DNA from: an uncultured Pelagibacteraceae bacterium
Lineage (GTDB): Bacteria > Pseudomonadota > Alphaproteobacteria > Pelagibacterales > Pelagibacteraceae
DNA length: 46,064 bases
Assembly (NCBI GenBank): GCA_902593445.1
Contig: CACJIJ010000009.1
Coordinates: 1-46,064 of the forward strand
Direction: 5' to 3'
The translations under genes were made by a program, and so were the position numbers. Below, piece by piece: positions 33,482 to 41,078 of the stretch (its first letter is position 1; each line of letters starts with the position of its first letter). The notes beneath the pieces were generated by a model. It was not told the DNA's origin. It was given only the letters and a program-made list of their open reading frames with translations, and did no database searches.

Positions 33482-35266
33482 ATGACAAAAATGACAACAG
33501 AGGAAGCTTTTGTAAAAGTTTTACAAATGCATGGCATTGAACACGCTTTTGGAATAATCGGTTCAGCTTTTATGCCAATTTCAGATATATTCCCAGATGC
33601 TGGAATAACATTTTGGGACGTTGCACATGAAACAAATGGTGGTTTAATTGCTGATGGTTACACTAGAGCTACTGGTAAAATGTCAATGGTCATTGCTCAA
33701 AACGGGCCTGGAATTACAGGTTTAGTTACTCCAATTAAAACAGCTTACTGGAATCATACTCCACTTTTATTAGTTACACCTCAAGCAGCAAATAAAACAA
33801 TGGGTCAAGGAGGATTTCAGGAAGTAGAGCAAATGAATTTATTTAAAGACATGGTTTGTTATCAAGAAGAAGTAAGAGATCCATCAAGAATGGCAGAGGT
33901 ACTAAACAGAGTTATAGAAAAAGCTATAAGAGGATCGGCACCAGCACAAATAAATATTCCACGAGATTATTGGTGTCAAGTAATTGACATCGATCTTCCC
34001 CCAATTGTAAGACTTGAAAGACAAGGCGGAGGAAATGATGCTGTAGCTAAAGCAGCTAATTTGTTATCTAAAGCAAAATTTCCAGTAATATTATCTGGAG
34101 CAGGTGTTGTTATTGGTGGAGCTATTGAAGCTACAAAAAAACTTGCAGAAAAATTAGATTCTCCTGTTTGTTCAGGTTACCAACATAATGACAGTTTTCC
34201 AGGAAGCCATCCTTTAGCTGTTGGTCCTCTTGGATACAATGGATCAAAAGCTGCAATGGAATTAATTTCAAAAGCTGACGTAGTGTTAGCCTTAGGAACA
34301 AGATTAAATCCTTTTTCTACTTTACCTGGTTATGGAATTGATTATTGGCCAAAGAATGCAAGCATTATTCAAGTTGACATTAATCCTGATAGAATAGGTT
34401 TGACTAAAAAAGTTACAGTAGGAATAAGTGGTGATGCAAAATTAGTCGCTGAACAAATTTTAGAAAAATTATCTTCTAATGCTGGAGATACTGATAGACA
34501 GGCTAGAAAAGATATAATTCATCAAACTAAATCAGCCTGGTTACAAAAACTGTCAAGTTTAGATCATGAAGATGATGATGAAGGAACAGTTTGGAATAAA
34601 GAAGCTAGAGAAAGAGATGCAGACAGAATGTCACCAAGACAAGCTTGGAGAGCAATTCAAGCAGGTATGCCAGACGATGTAATTATATCAAGTGACATAG
34701 GAAATAACTGTGCAATTGGTAACGCTTATCCTACTTTTGAAAAAGGAAGAAAATATTTAGCGCCTGGTTTATTTGGTCCATGTGGTTATGGTTTTCCATC
34801 TATATTAGGGGCTAAAATTGGTTGTCCAAATACCCCAGTAATTGGTTTTGCTGGTGATGGTGCTTTTGGTATAAGTATGAATGAAATGAGTTCATGTGCA
34901 AGAGAAGAATGGCCAGCGATAACAATGGTAATATTTCGAAATTATCAGTGGGGTGCTGAAAAAAGAAATACAACATTGTGGTTTGATAATAATTTTGTTG
35001 GAACAGAATTAGATCCAGAGTTAAGTTACGCAAAAGTAGCTGATGCCTGTGGATTAAAAGGCATTTCTGTGAGAACTATGGAAGAAACCACTTCAGCAAT
35101 TAAACAATCTTGTGAAGATCAGAAGAAAGGTATCACAACTTTTATTGAAGTTATCTTAAACCAAGAGTTAGGCGAGCCTTTTAGAAGAGATGCTATGAAA
35201 AAACCTGTAAAAGTAGCTGGTATCAATAAAAAAGATATGAGACCACAGAAATCTTTAAATGGATGA
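33482..35266 (+). CDS. xsc: sulfoacetaldehyde acetyltransferase
   Basis: The 594-residue thiamine-diphosphate enzyme converts sulfoacetaldehyde and phosphate to acetyl phosphate and sulfite. The N-terminal region MHGIEHAFGIIGSAFMPISD and the cofactor-activating Glu50 in VAHETNGGLIADGYTR are typical. IAQNGPGITGLVTPIKTAY follows, and the C-terminal ThDP-binding motif starts at GFAGDGAFGISMNEM and ends near FRNYQWGAEKRN. Xsc-specific residues (FGIIGSA, PINIPRDYWCQ-like) separate it from acetolactate synthase. It heads the rightward operon and overlaps the SxtJ-like gene by 8 bp. The genes making sulfoacetaldehyde are not obvious in this window. Confidence 0.95.
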   Translation: MTKMTTEEAFVKVLQMHGIEHAFGIIGSAFMPISDIFPDAGITFWDVAHETNGGLIADGYTRATGKMSMVIAQNGPGITGLVTPIKTAYWNHTPLLLVTPQAANKTMGQGGFQEVEQMNLFKDMVCYQEEVRDPSRMAEVLNRVIEKAIRGSAPAQINIPRDYWCQVIDIDLPPIVRLERQGGGNDAVAKAANLLSKAKFPVILSGAGVVIGGAIEATKKLAEKLDSPVCSGYQHNDSFPGSHPLAVGPLGYNGSKAAMELISKADVVLALGTRLNPFSTLPGYGIDYWPKNASIIQVDINPDRIGLTKKVTVGISGDAKLVAEQILEKLSSNAGDTDRQARKDIIHQTKSAWLQKLSSLDHEDDDEGTVWNKEARERDADRMSPRQAWRAIQAGMPDDVIISSDIGNNCAIGNAYPTFEKGRKYLAPGLFGPCGYGFPSILGAKIGCPNTPVIGFAGDGAFGISMNEMSSCAREEWPAITMVIFRNYQWGAEKRNTTLWFDNNFVGTELDPELSYAKVADACGLKGISVRTMEETTSAIKQSCEDQKKGITTFIEVILNQELGEPFRRDAMKKPVKVAGINKKDMRPQKSLNG

Positions 35267-35642
35267 TATTAAGATAAGTTCTAATAGAAGTTTTGGAATA
35301 GTTTTTTTTGTAGTATTTTTGTTTATAGCTTTATATCCCTTAATAAATGATAAAGAGATAAGAATATGGTCTGTAATAATTTCTTTAATCTTCTTGATAT
35401 CAGGACTCCTTAATTCTAAAATTTTAACTCCTTTAAATAGGCTTTGGTTTAAATTTGGAATATTTTTAGGAAAAATTATTTCACCAATAATAATGGGAAT
35501 AATATTTTTTTTAGTGGTTACGCCTATAGGTTTAATAATGAAATTTCTTGGAAAAGACGTATTAAGTTTAAAATATAATAAAAATAAATCTTATTGGATT
35601 GAAAAAAATGGTCCAAAAAGTAAAATGAAAAATCAATTTTAA
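35259..35642 (+). CDS. SxtJ-family membrane protein
   Basis: The 127-residue protein starts inside the last codons of xsc (8-bp overlap), so it is translated with it. It has the SxtJ pattern: SNRSFGIVFFVVFLFIALYP as the first helix, LTPLNRLWFKFGIFLGKIISP in the middle, and VVTPIGLIMKFLGKDVLSLK at the third helix and its cytoplasmic edge. SxtJ occurs with SxtK and carbamoyltransferase SxtI in saxitoxin gene clusters, and widely with NodU-type carbamoyltransferases elsewhere. Its biochemical function is unknown. The next two genes complete the same trio. Confidence 0.82.
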   Translation: MDDIKISSNRSFGIVFFVVFLFIALYPLINDKEIRIWSVIISLIFLISGLLNSKILTPLNRLWFKFGIFLGKIISPIIMGIIFFLVVTPIGLIMKFLGKDVLSLKYNKNKSYWIEKNGPKSKMKNQF

Positions 35643-35643
35643 T

Positions 35644-35793
35644 ATGAATTTTATAAAAGAATTTTGGGAATTTTTAAAAGTTAGAAAAAAATATTGGCTA
35701 TTACCAATTATAATTGTTTTAGTTATATTTGGTGGCTTAATAGTATTAACTCAAGGTTCAGCAGTAGCTCCATTTATTTATACAATTTTTTAA
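35644..35793 (+). CDS. 49-aa DUF5989/SxtK-like membrane protein
   Basis: ATG 35644 is one base after the SxtJ-like stop, and the frame ends at TAA 35791-35793. The peptide has an amphipathic charged front (FIKEFWEFLKVRKKYW), one hydrophobic helix (LPIIIVLVIFGGLIVL) and the distinctive ending TQGSAVAPFIYTIF. That matches the DUF5989 group found beside SxtJ and NodU-type carbamoyltransferases; SxtK of saxitoxin clusters is similar in size and place. Function unknown, presumably a membrane partner of the carbamoyltransferase. Confidence 0.8.
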   Translation: MNFIKEFWEFLKVRKKYWLLPIIIVLVIFGGLIVLTQGSAVAPFIYTIF

Positions 35794-35794
35794 A

Positions 35795-37630
35795 GTGAGT
35801 TCTATATTAGGTATTTCAGCATTCTATCATGACAGTGCTGCATGTATTTTAGTAGATGGAAAAATAGTTGCCGCAGCACAAGAAGAGAGATTTACTAGAA
35901 AAAAACATGATCCAAATTATCCACAAAATGCAATAAATTTTGTATTAAAATATGCAAACTTAAAATTAAGTGAAGTTGACCAAATTGTTTTTTTTGAGAA
36001 ACCATTCTTAAAATTTGAGAGATTATTAGAAACATATGTAGCATTTGCACCCAAAGGTTTCGTTTCTTTTGCAAAAGCTATGCCTTTATGGATTAAAGAA
36101 AAGCTATTTCAGAAAAATCTTTTATTTAATAAACTTAAAAATCATGATCAAAATTATAAATCAGATGAAAATATTTTTTTTTCAGATCATCATTTAAGTC
36201 ATGCTGCAAGTGCTTTTTTTCCATCACCTTTTGACGAAGCAGTTGTTTTAACCGCTGACGGTGTAGGAGAATGGGCAACGACAACAGTAGCTGTAGGAAA
36301 AAATAATAGTTTAGAAATCAAAAAAGAAATTCATTTCCCACATTCGCTTGGTTTACTTTATTCAGCATTTACCTATTACACAGGATTCAAGGTAAATAGT
36401 GGTGAATATAAATTAATGGGTTTAGCTCCTTATGGAAATCCTATTTATGAAGATAAAGTAAAACAATTAATAGATTTAAAAGATGATGGAACTTTTAGAC
36501 TAGATCAAAAATATTTTAACTATGCAACTGGACTAACAATGACTAACGAAAAATTCAATAATTTATTTGGTCAAAAAGTTCGAAATCCACTTAAAGAAAA
36601 GATAACTCAATTTCATATGGATATAGCAGCATCAATTCAAAAAGTTACCGAAGAAATTATGATTAATTTATCAAAATCTATTCGTAAGGAATATGGAATT
36701 AAAAATTTATGTTTGGCAGGAGGTGTAGCATTAAATTGTGTGGCAAACGGAAAGATTCTTAAAGAAAAAATTTTTGATAATATATGGATCCAACCAGCAG
36801 CTGGTGATGCAGGAGGTTCTTTGGGTGCAGCTTTAGCCTTATGGCATATTGATCAAGGAAACAAAAGATTAGTAGACTCTAATGATGATATGAATGGTTC
36901 ATATTTAGGAACTGAGTTCAATCAAGATGAAATTGAAAAAGAATTAAATATTGCAGGTGCTAATTTTGAAACTTTAAGTTATGACGATTTGATTGATAAA
37001 ACTGCAGAATTTTTATCGAATGAAAAAGCTGTAGGATGGTTTCAAGGCAGAATGGAATTTGGACCCAGAGCTCTTGGAGCTAGATCTATTCTAGGAGATC
37101 CTAGATCCGACAAAATGCAAAAAAACTTAAATCTAAAAGTAAAGTATAGAGAAAGCTTTAGACCTTTCGCGCCTTCAGTATTAAGAGAAGATTTATCTGA
37201 ATGGTTTGATGTAAATGTTGATAGTCCCTACATGTTGTTAGTTGCAAATATTAATCCTGATAAAAAAATTGAAATGAATGATGAACAAAAAAATCTTTTT
37301 GGTATTGATAAATTAAATGTAAAAAGGTCAGAAATTCCAGCTGTAACTCATGTTGATTATTCATCTAGAATTCAAACTGTTACAAAAAATACTAATAAAC
37401 ATTACCATGATCTAATTTCTAAATTTAAAGAAAAAACTGGTTGTCCAATTATAGTAAATACATCTTTTAATGTAAGAGGTGAACCAATTGTAAACACTCC
37501 AACAGATGCTTTTAATTGTTTTATGGGAACAGAATTAGATTATTTAGTAATAGGTAATTGTGTTTTAGATAAACTAAAACAGAGTCCCAAACTTAAAAAA
37601 GACTATACAAAAGAATTTGAATTAGATTAA
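35795..37630 (+). CDS. NodU/CmcH-family O-carbamoyltransferase
   Basis: The 611-residue enzyme transfers a carbamoyl group from carbamoyl phosphate to a hydroxyl, by way of carbamoyl-adenylate. The N-terminal Kae1-like domain begins ILGISAFYHDSAACILVDG, with metal-binding histidines in DHHLSHAASAF and ATP-site segments LTADGVGEW and CLAGGVALNC. The C-terminal YrdC-like domain shows GWFQGRMEFGPRALGARSIL and NTSFNVRGEPIV. All expected motifs are present, so it should be active. The start is GTG 35795, one base after the 49-aa gene. The acceptor is unknown; relatives modify saxitoxin, Nod factors, cephalosporins and surface sugars. Confidence 0.93.
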   Translation: MSSILGISAFYHDSAACILVDGKIVAAAQEERFTRKKHDPNYPQNAINFVLKYANLKLSEVDQIVFFEKPFLKFERLLETYVAFAPKGFVSFAKAMPLWIKEKLFQKNLLFNKLKNHDQNYKSDENIFFSDHHLSHAASAFFPSPFDEAVVLTADGVGEWATTTVAVGKNNSLEIKKEIHFPHSLGLLYSAFTYYTGFKVNSGEYKLMGLAPYGNPIYEDKVKQLIDLKDDGTFRLDQKYFNYATGLTMTNEKFNNLFGQKVRNPLKEKITQFHMDIAASIQKVTEEIMINLSKSIRKEYGIKNLCLAGGVALNCVANGKILKEKIFDNIWIQPAAGDAGGSLGAALALWHIDQGNKRLVDSNDDMNGSYLGTEFNQDEIEKELNIAGANFETLSYDDLIDKTAEFLSNEKAVGWFQGRMEFGPRALGARSILGDPRSDKMQKNLNLKVKYRESFRPFAPSVLREDLSEWFDVNVDSPYMLLVANINPDKKIEMNDEQKNLFGIDKLNVKRSEIPAVTHVDYSSRIQTVTKNTNKHYHDLISKFKEKTGCPIIVNTSFNVRGEPIVNTPTDAFNCFMGTELDYLVIGNCVLDKLKQSPKLKKDYTKEFELD

Positions 37631-37640
37631 ATCCATAAAC

Positions 37641-38945
37641 ATGCAAATTGTTAATGATAATGGATGTAGTTGGATTAATGATTTAAATTCAAGATCAAAT
37701 TTAAAAGTTTTAGAGAAAAATGAAGAGTGCAAATGGCTAATTATTGGAGCAGGTTATACTGGTTTGTCTGCAGCAAGAAAATTAGGTCAGCTTTATCCTA
37801 ATCAAAAAATAATATTAGTTGATGCTCAGCTAGCAGGTGAGGGAGCAAGCTCAAGAAACTCAGGTTATCTAGTTGATACAACACTTAATGATGGTTTTAT
37901 CTCAAATAAAGAATTGGATAATTATAAAAAAAAAGCAGATATTTATAAATTAGGGATAGAGGCTGTTAAAAGGTTTATTAAAGAACATCAGGTAGATTGT
38001 GATTGGAATGAATGTGGAAAGTATTTTGCTTCATCAAAAGAAGAGGATAAAAAAACATTAGAAAATTTTTCAGGTATTTTATCCAAATTAGGTTTTGAGC
38101 ATAATTTATTATCAAACAAAGAACTTAAAGAAAAATTAGGTACCAATTTTTACAATATTGCTCTTCATACCAAGGGAGGTATTTTATTACATCCAGGTAA
38201 GTTGGTTAGAGCTATGATTGACACATTACCAGAAAATATACTTCTTTATGAAAATTCTTCATTATTAAATTGGAATAAAGAAAACGACTCAGTCATTTGC
38301 AATTTTAAAAATGGTTCAATTAAAACTAAAAAGATTATTTTCGCAACAAATGGGTTTCTGAAATCTTTAGGAATAAAATCTAATTATAATTTTCCTATTA
38401 CTTTAACAGCAAGTATGACTAGATCTTTAACAAATGAAGAGTTCTTATCTATTGGTGAACCAAAAGAGTGGGGAGTTTTACCTGTTAGACCAATGGGGGC
38501 CACTATAAGAATGACTAAAGATAGAAGAATTTTAATTAGAAACACCGCAGAAGTTTATAACCCTTATCAAATGTCCAAATTTGAATTAAATAAAAGATCA
38601 TTAAAACAAAGTCTTGGAATTAAAAAAAGATTTCCTCAATTACCTGACGATATTATTCAATCGTCTTGGTCAGGTATAGTTTCAAGAACTAGAAATAGTT
38701 CTCAAGTTTTTGAAAAAATAGATAATAATATATTTGTTGCAGGTTGTTATAATGGTTCAGGTATTGGGGTTGGGACTTTGTTTGGAGAGCAAATTGCCTT
38801 GAAAGCGAGTAATGAATATACAAAAGAGATAAAAACTATTGAGGAAAGAAAAAAACCTACATGGCTTCCTCCTGATCCTTTTTTAGGTTTAGGAGTTAGA
38901 GTTAGATTGATTTATGAACGTTTTAGAGCAAAATCTGAGATTTAG
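37641..38945 (+). CDS. DAO-family FAD amine/amino acid oxidoreductase
   Basis: The 434-residue flavoprotein has the dinucleotide fold WLIIGAGYTGLSAARKLGQ (residues about 31-49) and the DAO signature GEGASSRNSGYLVD. Its C-terminal FAD contact is in CYNGSGIGVGTLFGEQIA. It resembles gamma-glutamylputrescine oxidase (PuuB) and the large flavoprotein of taurine dehydrogenase. It follows the carbamoyltransferase by 10 bp, probably in the xsc operon. An attractive inference is that it oxidises a sulfonated amine such as taurine to sulfoacetaldehyde for Xsc, but specificity cannot be read from motifs. It converges on the M23 gene with a 4-bp overlap. Confidence 0.88.
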   Translation: MQIVNDNGCSWINDLNSRSNLKVLEKNEECKWLIIGAGYTGLSAARKLGQLYPNQKIILVDAQLAGEGASSRNSGYLVDTTLNDGFISNKELDNYKKKADIYKLGIEAVKRFIKEHQVDCDWNECGKYFASSKEEDKKTLENFSGILSKLGFEHNLLSNKELKEKLGTNFYNIALHTKGGILLHPGKLVRAMIDTLPENILLYENSSLLNWNKENDSVICNFKNGSIKTKKIIFATNGFLKSLGIKSNYNFPITLTASMTRSLTNEEFLSIGEPKEWGVLPVRPMGATIRMTKDRRILIRNTAEVYNPYQMSKFELNKRSLKQSLGIKKRFPQLPDDIIQSSWSGIVSRTRNSSQVFEKIDNNIFVAGCYNGSGIGVGTLFGEQIALKASNEYTKEIKTIEERKKPTWLPPDPFLGLGVRVRLIYERFRAKSEI

Positions 38946-39742
38946 TTTATAACAGACATTGGATCTAGTCTTGTTTGAAACCAATTAACTCTAAAATCCA
39001 AATGTGGTCCTGTTGATCTGCCAGTTGATCCTACTGTTCCTATTATATCTCCTTGATTAATTTGATCACCAACTGAGACTAATACATTTTCTAAATGAGA
39101 ATATATAGTTGATATCCCATGACCGTGGTCCATTATTACTGTTCCACCAGTATAATATAAATCATCTTCAGCCATAGTAACAATACCTGAACCAGAGGAT
39201 TTAATCATCGTTCCTTGTTTAGCTGCAATATCTATACCATAGTGAGGCCATCTTGGTTTACCATTTAAAATTCTTTGACTGCCATAAACACCACTGATTA
39301 TACCTTCAACTGGCATAATAAATTTTTCTTTAAAAAATTGTAGATCAGAATTTATTGCTCTTGCTTCTCCAATTGCATTATTTTCTGTCTTAATTCTTTT
39401 ATAAACGGATTCAGGCGGGGTTACTTTACTTTCTGCTAAACCGTCTATTCTTTGTATATTATATTTTCTTTTTAAAACTTTTTTTGTAGTAATAAATTTT
39501 TTTCCGTTAATAACTTTTGTAAATGTTAGATCATATTTTTGATCTCGATCTATACCAAAGACAAAAAAACCATCTTTAGAAACTTTTACCTCTTTCTTTC
39601 CAACCAAAATTTTTGCTTTAGGATCAGTTTTACCTAATATAAAATAACCTTGCAGAAATTTACCTTGGAATTCAATAGCGTTTACTGGTGATATAAAAAT
39701 AAAAAAAACAAAAAAAAATCTATAAATTATTGAGCTGTCCAT
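38942..39742 (-). CDS. M23-family peptidase with altered HxH motif
   Basis: The 266-residue exported protein has a signal peptide (MDSSIIYRFFFVFFIFIS to about residue 22), an N-terminal beta-rich region and a LytM/M23 domain at the C-terminus. The first zinc motif HYGIDIAA (HxxxD) is intact, but the usual HLHF is GPHLDFRVNW, with Asp in place of the second His. Asp may still bind zinc, or the domain may be a non-catalytic activator like EnvC. I start at ATG 39742, which overlaps the SDR end by 16 bp; an earlier in-frame start at 39805 would place 21 extra residues before the signal peptide. Confidence 0.85.
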   Translation of the reverse strand: MDSSIIYRFFFVFFIFISPVNAIEFQGKFLQGYFILGKTDPKAKILVGKKEVKVSKDGFFVFGIDRDQKYDLTFTKVINGKKFITTKKVLKRKYNIQRIDGLAESKVTPPESVYKRIKTENNAIGEARAINSDLQFFKEKFIMPVEGIISGVYGSQRILNGKPRWPHYGIDIAAKQGTMIKSSGSGIVTMAEDDLYYTGGTVIMDHGHGISTIYSHLENVLVSVGDQINQGDIIGTVGSTGRSTGPHLDFRVNWFQTRLDPMSVIN

Positions 39743-40485
39743 CCACCATCTATAATTATTGATGTTCCAGTTATCATTGAAGATGCTGATGATGCTAAAA
39801 AGCATACAGTTGTAGCAACATCACTTTCACTAGCTGCTTTTCCCATGGGAATATTTCCAAGAGCTAATTTTTTAAATTTTTTATTTTTAAAAAATTTTTT
39901 AACCATAGGTGTTTCAACAAAAGTAGGTGCTACCGTATTTACCCTTATATTTTTTTTTGCTAACTCAACACCCATACCCTTAGTCAATCCTTCAATCCCA
40001 AATTTTGTCATGTTATAAACATTTCTTCCGCCCATACCTACATGACCAAGCTGAGACGACATATTTATAATTGATCCAGATCTTTTTTTATTTTTAAGCA
40101 TTTTTTTTACAACAAGTTGTGCCACGTTAAACGCTGCCTTTAGATTTAAATCTACAAGATAATTCATGCTTTTTTGTTTAATTTTTTCAAAGGGTTCTGG
40201 AATGTTAGTTCCAGCATTATTTACCAATACGTCAATAATTTTAATTTTATCTAATTTTAGTTTTAAATCTTCATAATTCATTACATCGCAAGAGACTTTA
40301 ATAATTTTTCCTTTAACTTTTTTGATATCTTTTTCTAATTTATTAAGATCTGAAGATGTTCTACTTAAAGCTATCACTGTTGCACCTGCTTCAGCTAATG
40401 CAATAGAGCACGCTCTTCCAAGTCCTTTGCCTGCGCCAGTAACTAAAGCATATTTATTTTTAAGATTTATTTTTTGAAGATACAT
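39727..40485 (-). CDS. short-chain dehydrogenase/reductase
   Basis: The 252-residue classical SDR has the cofactor motif TGAGKGLGRA (residues about 15-24), NNAG at about 90, catalytic Ser in NMSSQLGHVG and the active-site YNMTKFG pair (Tyr-x3-Lys), ending with the usual IDGGWTAQ. The sequence style is that of gluconate 5-dehydrogenase or 3-ketoacyl reductase-like enzymes. Asp/Arg cofactor preference is not clear. It is third in the GMC-TerC-SDR-M23 operon. It may act on the product of the GMC oxidoreductase, or on a dihydroxy-sulfonate given the neighbourhood; both are inferences. Confidence 0.92.
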   Translation of the reverse strand: MYLQKINLKNKYALVTGAGKGLGRACSIALAEAGATVIALSRTSSDLNKLEKDIKKVKGKIIKVSCDVMNYEDLKLKLDKIKIIDVLVNNAGTNIPEPFEKIKQKSMNYLVDLNLKAAFNVAQLVVKKMLKNKKRSGSIINMSSQLGHVGMGGRNVYNMTKFGIEGLTKGMGVELAKKNIRVNTVAPTFVETPMVKKFFKNKKFKKLALGNIPMGKAASESDVATTVCFLASSASSMITGTSIIIDGGWTAQ

Positions 40486-41078
40486 TAAAAGAATATTATT
40501 TTAATATCTGTGTAAATCAACTCAACAGCTACAATTAATATGGCTAATAACCCAAGCCAGGCTATCCATCTGTATTTTTTAATCCATCCAGAAATTAAAG
40601 TTGCTGCTGTAGCCATCAAAACAATTGATAACGCTAATCCAAAAACAAGAAGACCATAGTGATCGCCAGCTGCACCAGCAACACCCAAAACATTATCTAA
40701 ACTCATTGTAAAATCTGCTAGTAAAACAGTCCAAATTGCTTTTAAAAAACTTGAACTATCTACTTTAATGTCTTCTTCTGTTTCTGAGCCTTTGATTACA
40801 TCTACATAAAGTTTGTAAACAATATAAAGAAGCAGTAATCCTCCTATTAACCTTAAACCTGTAATTTGTAAAAGATATGCGGTAAGCAATGTTAAAATAA
40901 TTCTTAAAATAACTGCACCACCAATTCCCCAGAAGATAACTTTTTTTCTTTGTTCTGGTGGAAATTTAGATGCAACCATGCCAATTATAATTGCATTGTC
41001 TCCAGCTAAAACTAAATCAATTAAAATAATTTGAGTTAATATTGCTATTTGTTCAGGTGTAAAAAATTCTGCAAACAT
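40485..41078 (-). CDS. TerC-family membrane protein
   Basis: The 197-residue protein has about seven hydrophobic helices with the family's paired acidic motifs, LVLAGDNAIIIGMVA near residue 24 and DFTMSLDNVLGVAGAA near residue 121, likely metal-binding in the membrane. The short YjbE-like form has no CBS domains. TerC proteins are linked to metal efflux, including manganese supplied to exported enzymes. Both ends overlap neighbours by a single base (TAATG), so it is tightly coupled to the GMC gene before it and the SDR after it. Confidence 0.92.
   Translation of the reverse strand: MFAEFFTPEQIAILTQIILIDLVLAGDNAIIIGMVASKFPPEQRKKVIFWGIGGAVILRIILTLLTAYLLQITGLRLIGGLLLLYIVYKLYVDVIKGSETEEDIKVDSSSFLKAIWTVLLADFTMSLDNVLGVAGAAGDHYGLLVFGLALSIVLMATAATLISGWIKKYRWIAWLGLLAILIVAVELIYTDIKIIFF

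Noticed and set aside
35259..37630. Complete saxitoxin-type biosynthetic cluster
   Set aside because: Only the carbamoyltransferase trio is present; no SxtA-like polyketide synthase, amidinotransferase or Rieske oxygenase genes occur, so toxin synthesis is not supported.
39743..39805. Upstream start for the M23 gene
   Set aside because: It would put 21 polar residues before a clear signal peptide and lie well within the SDR gene.
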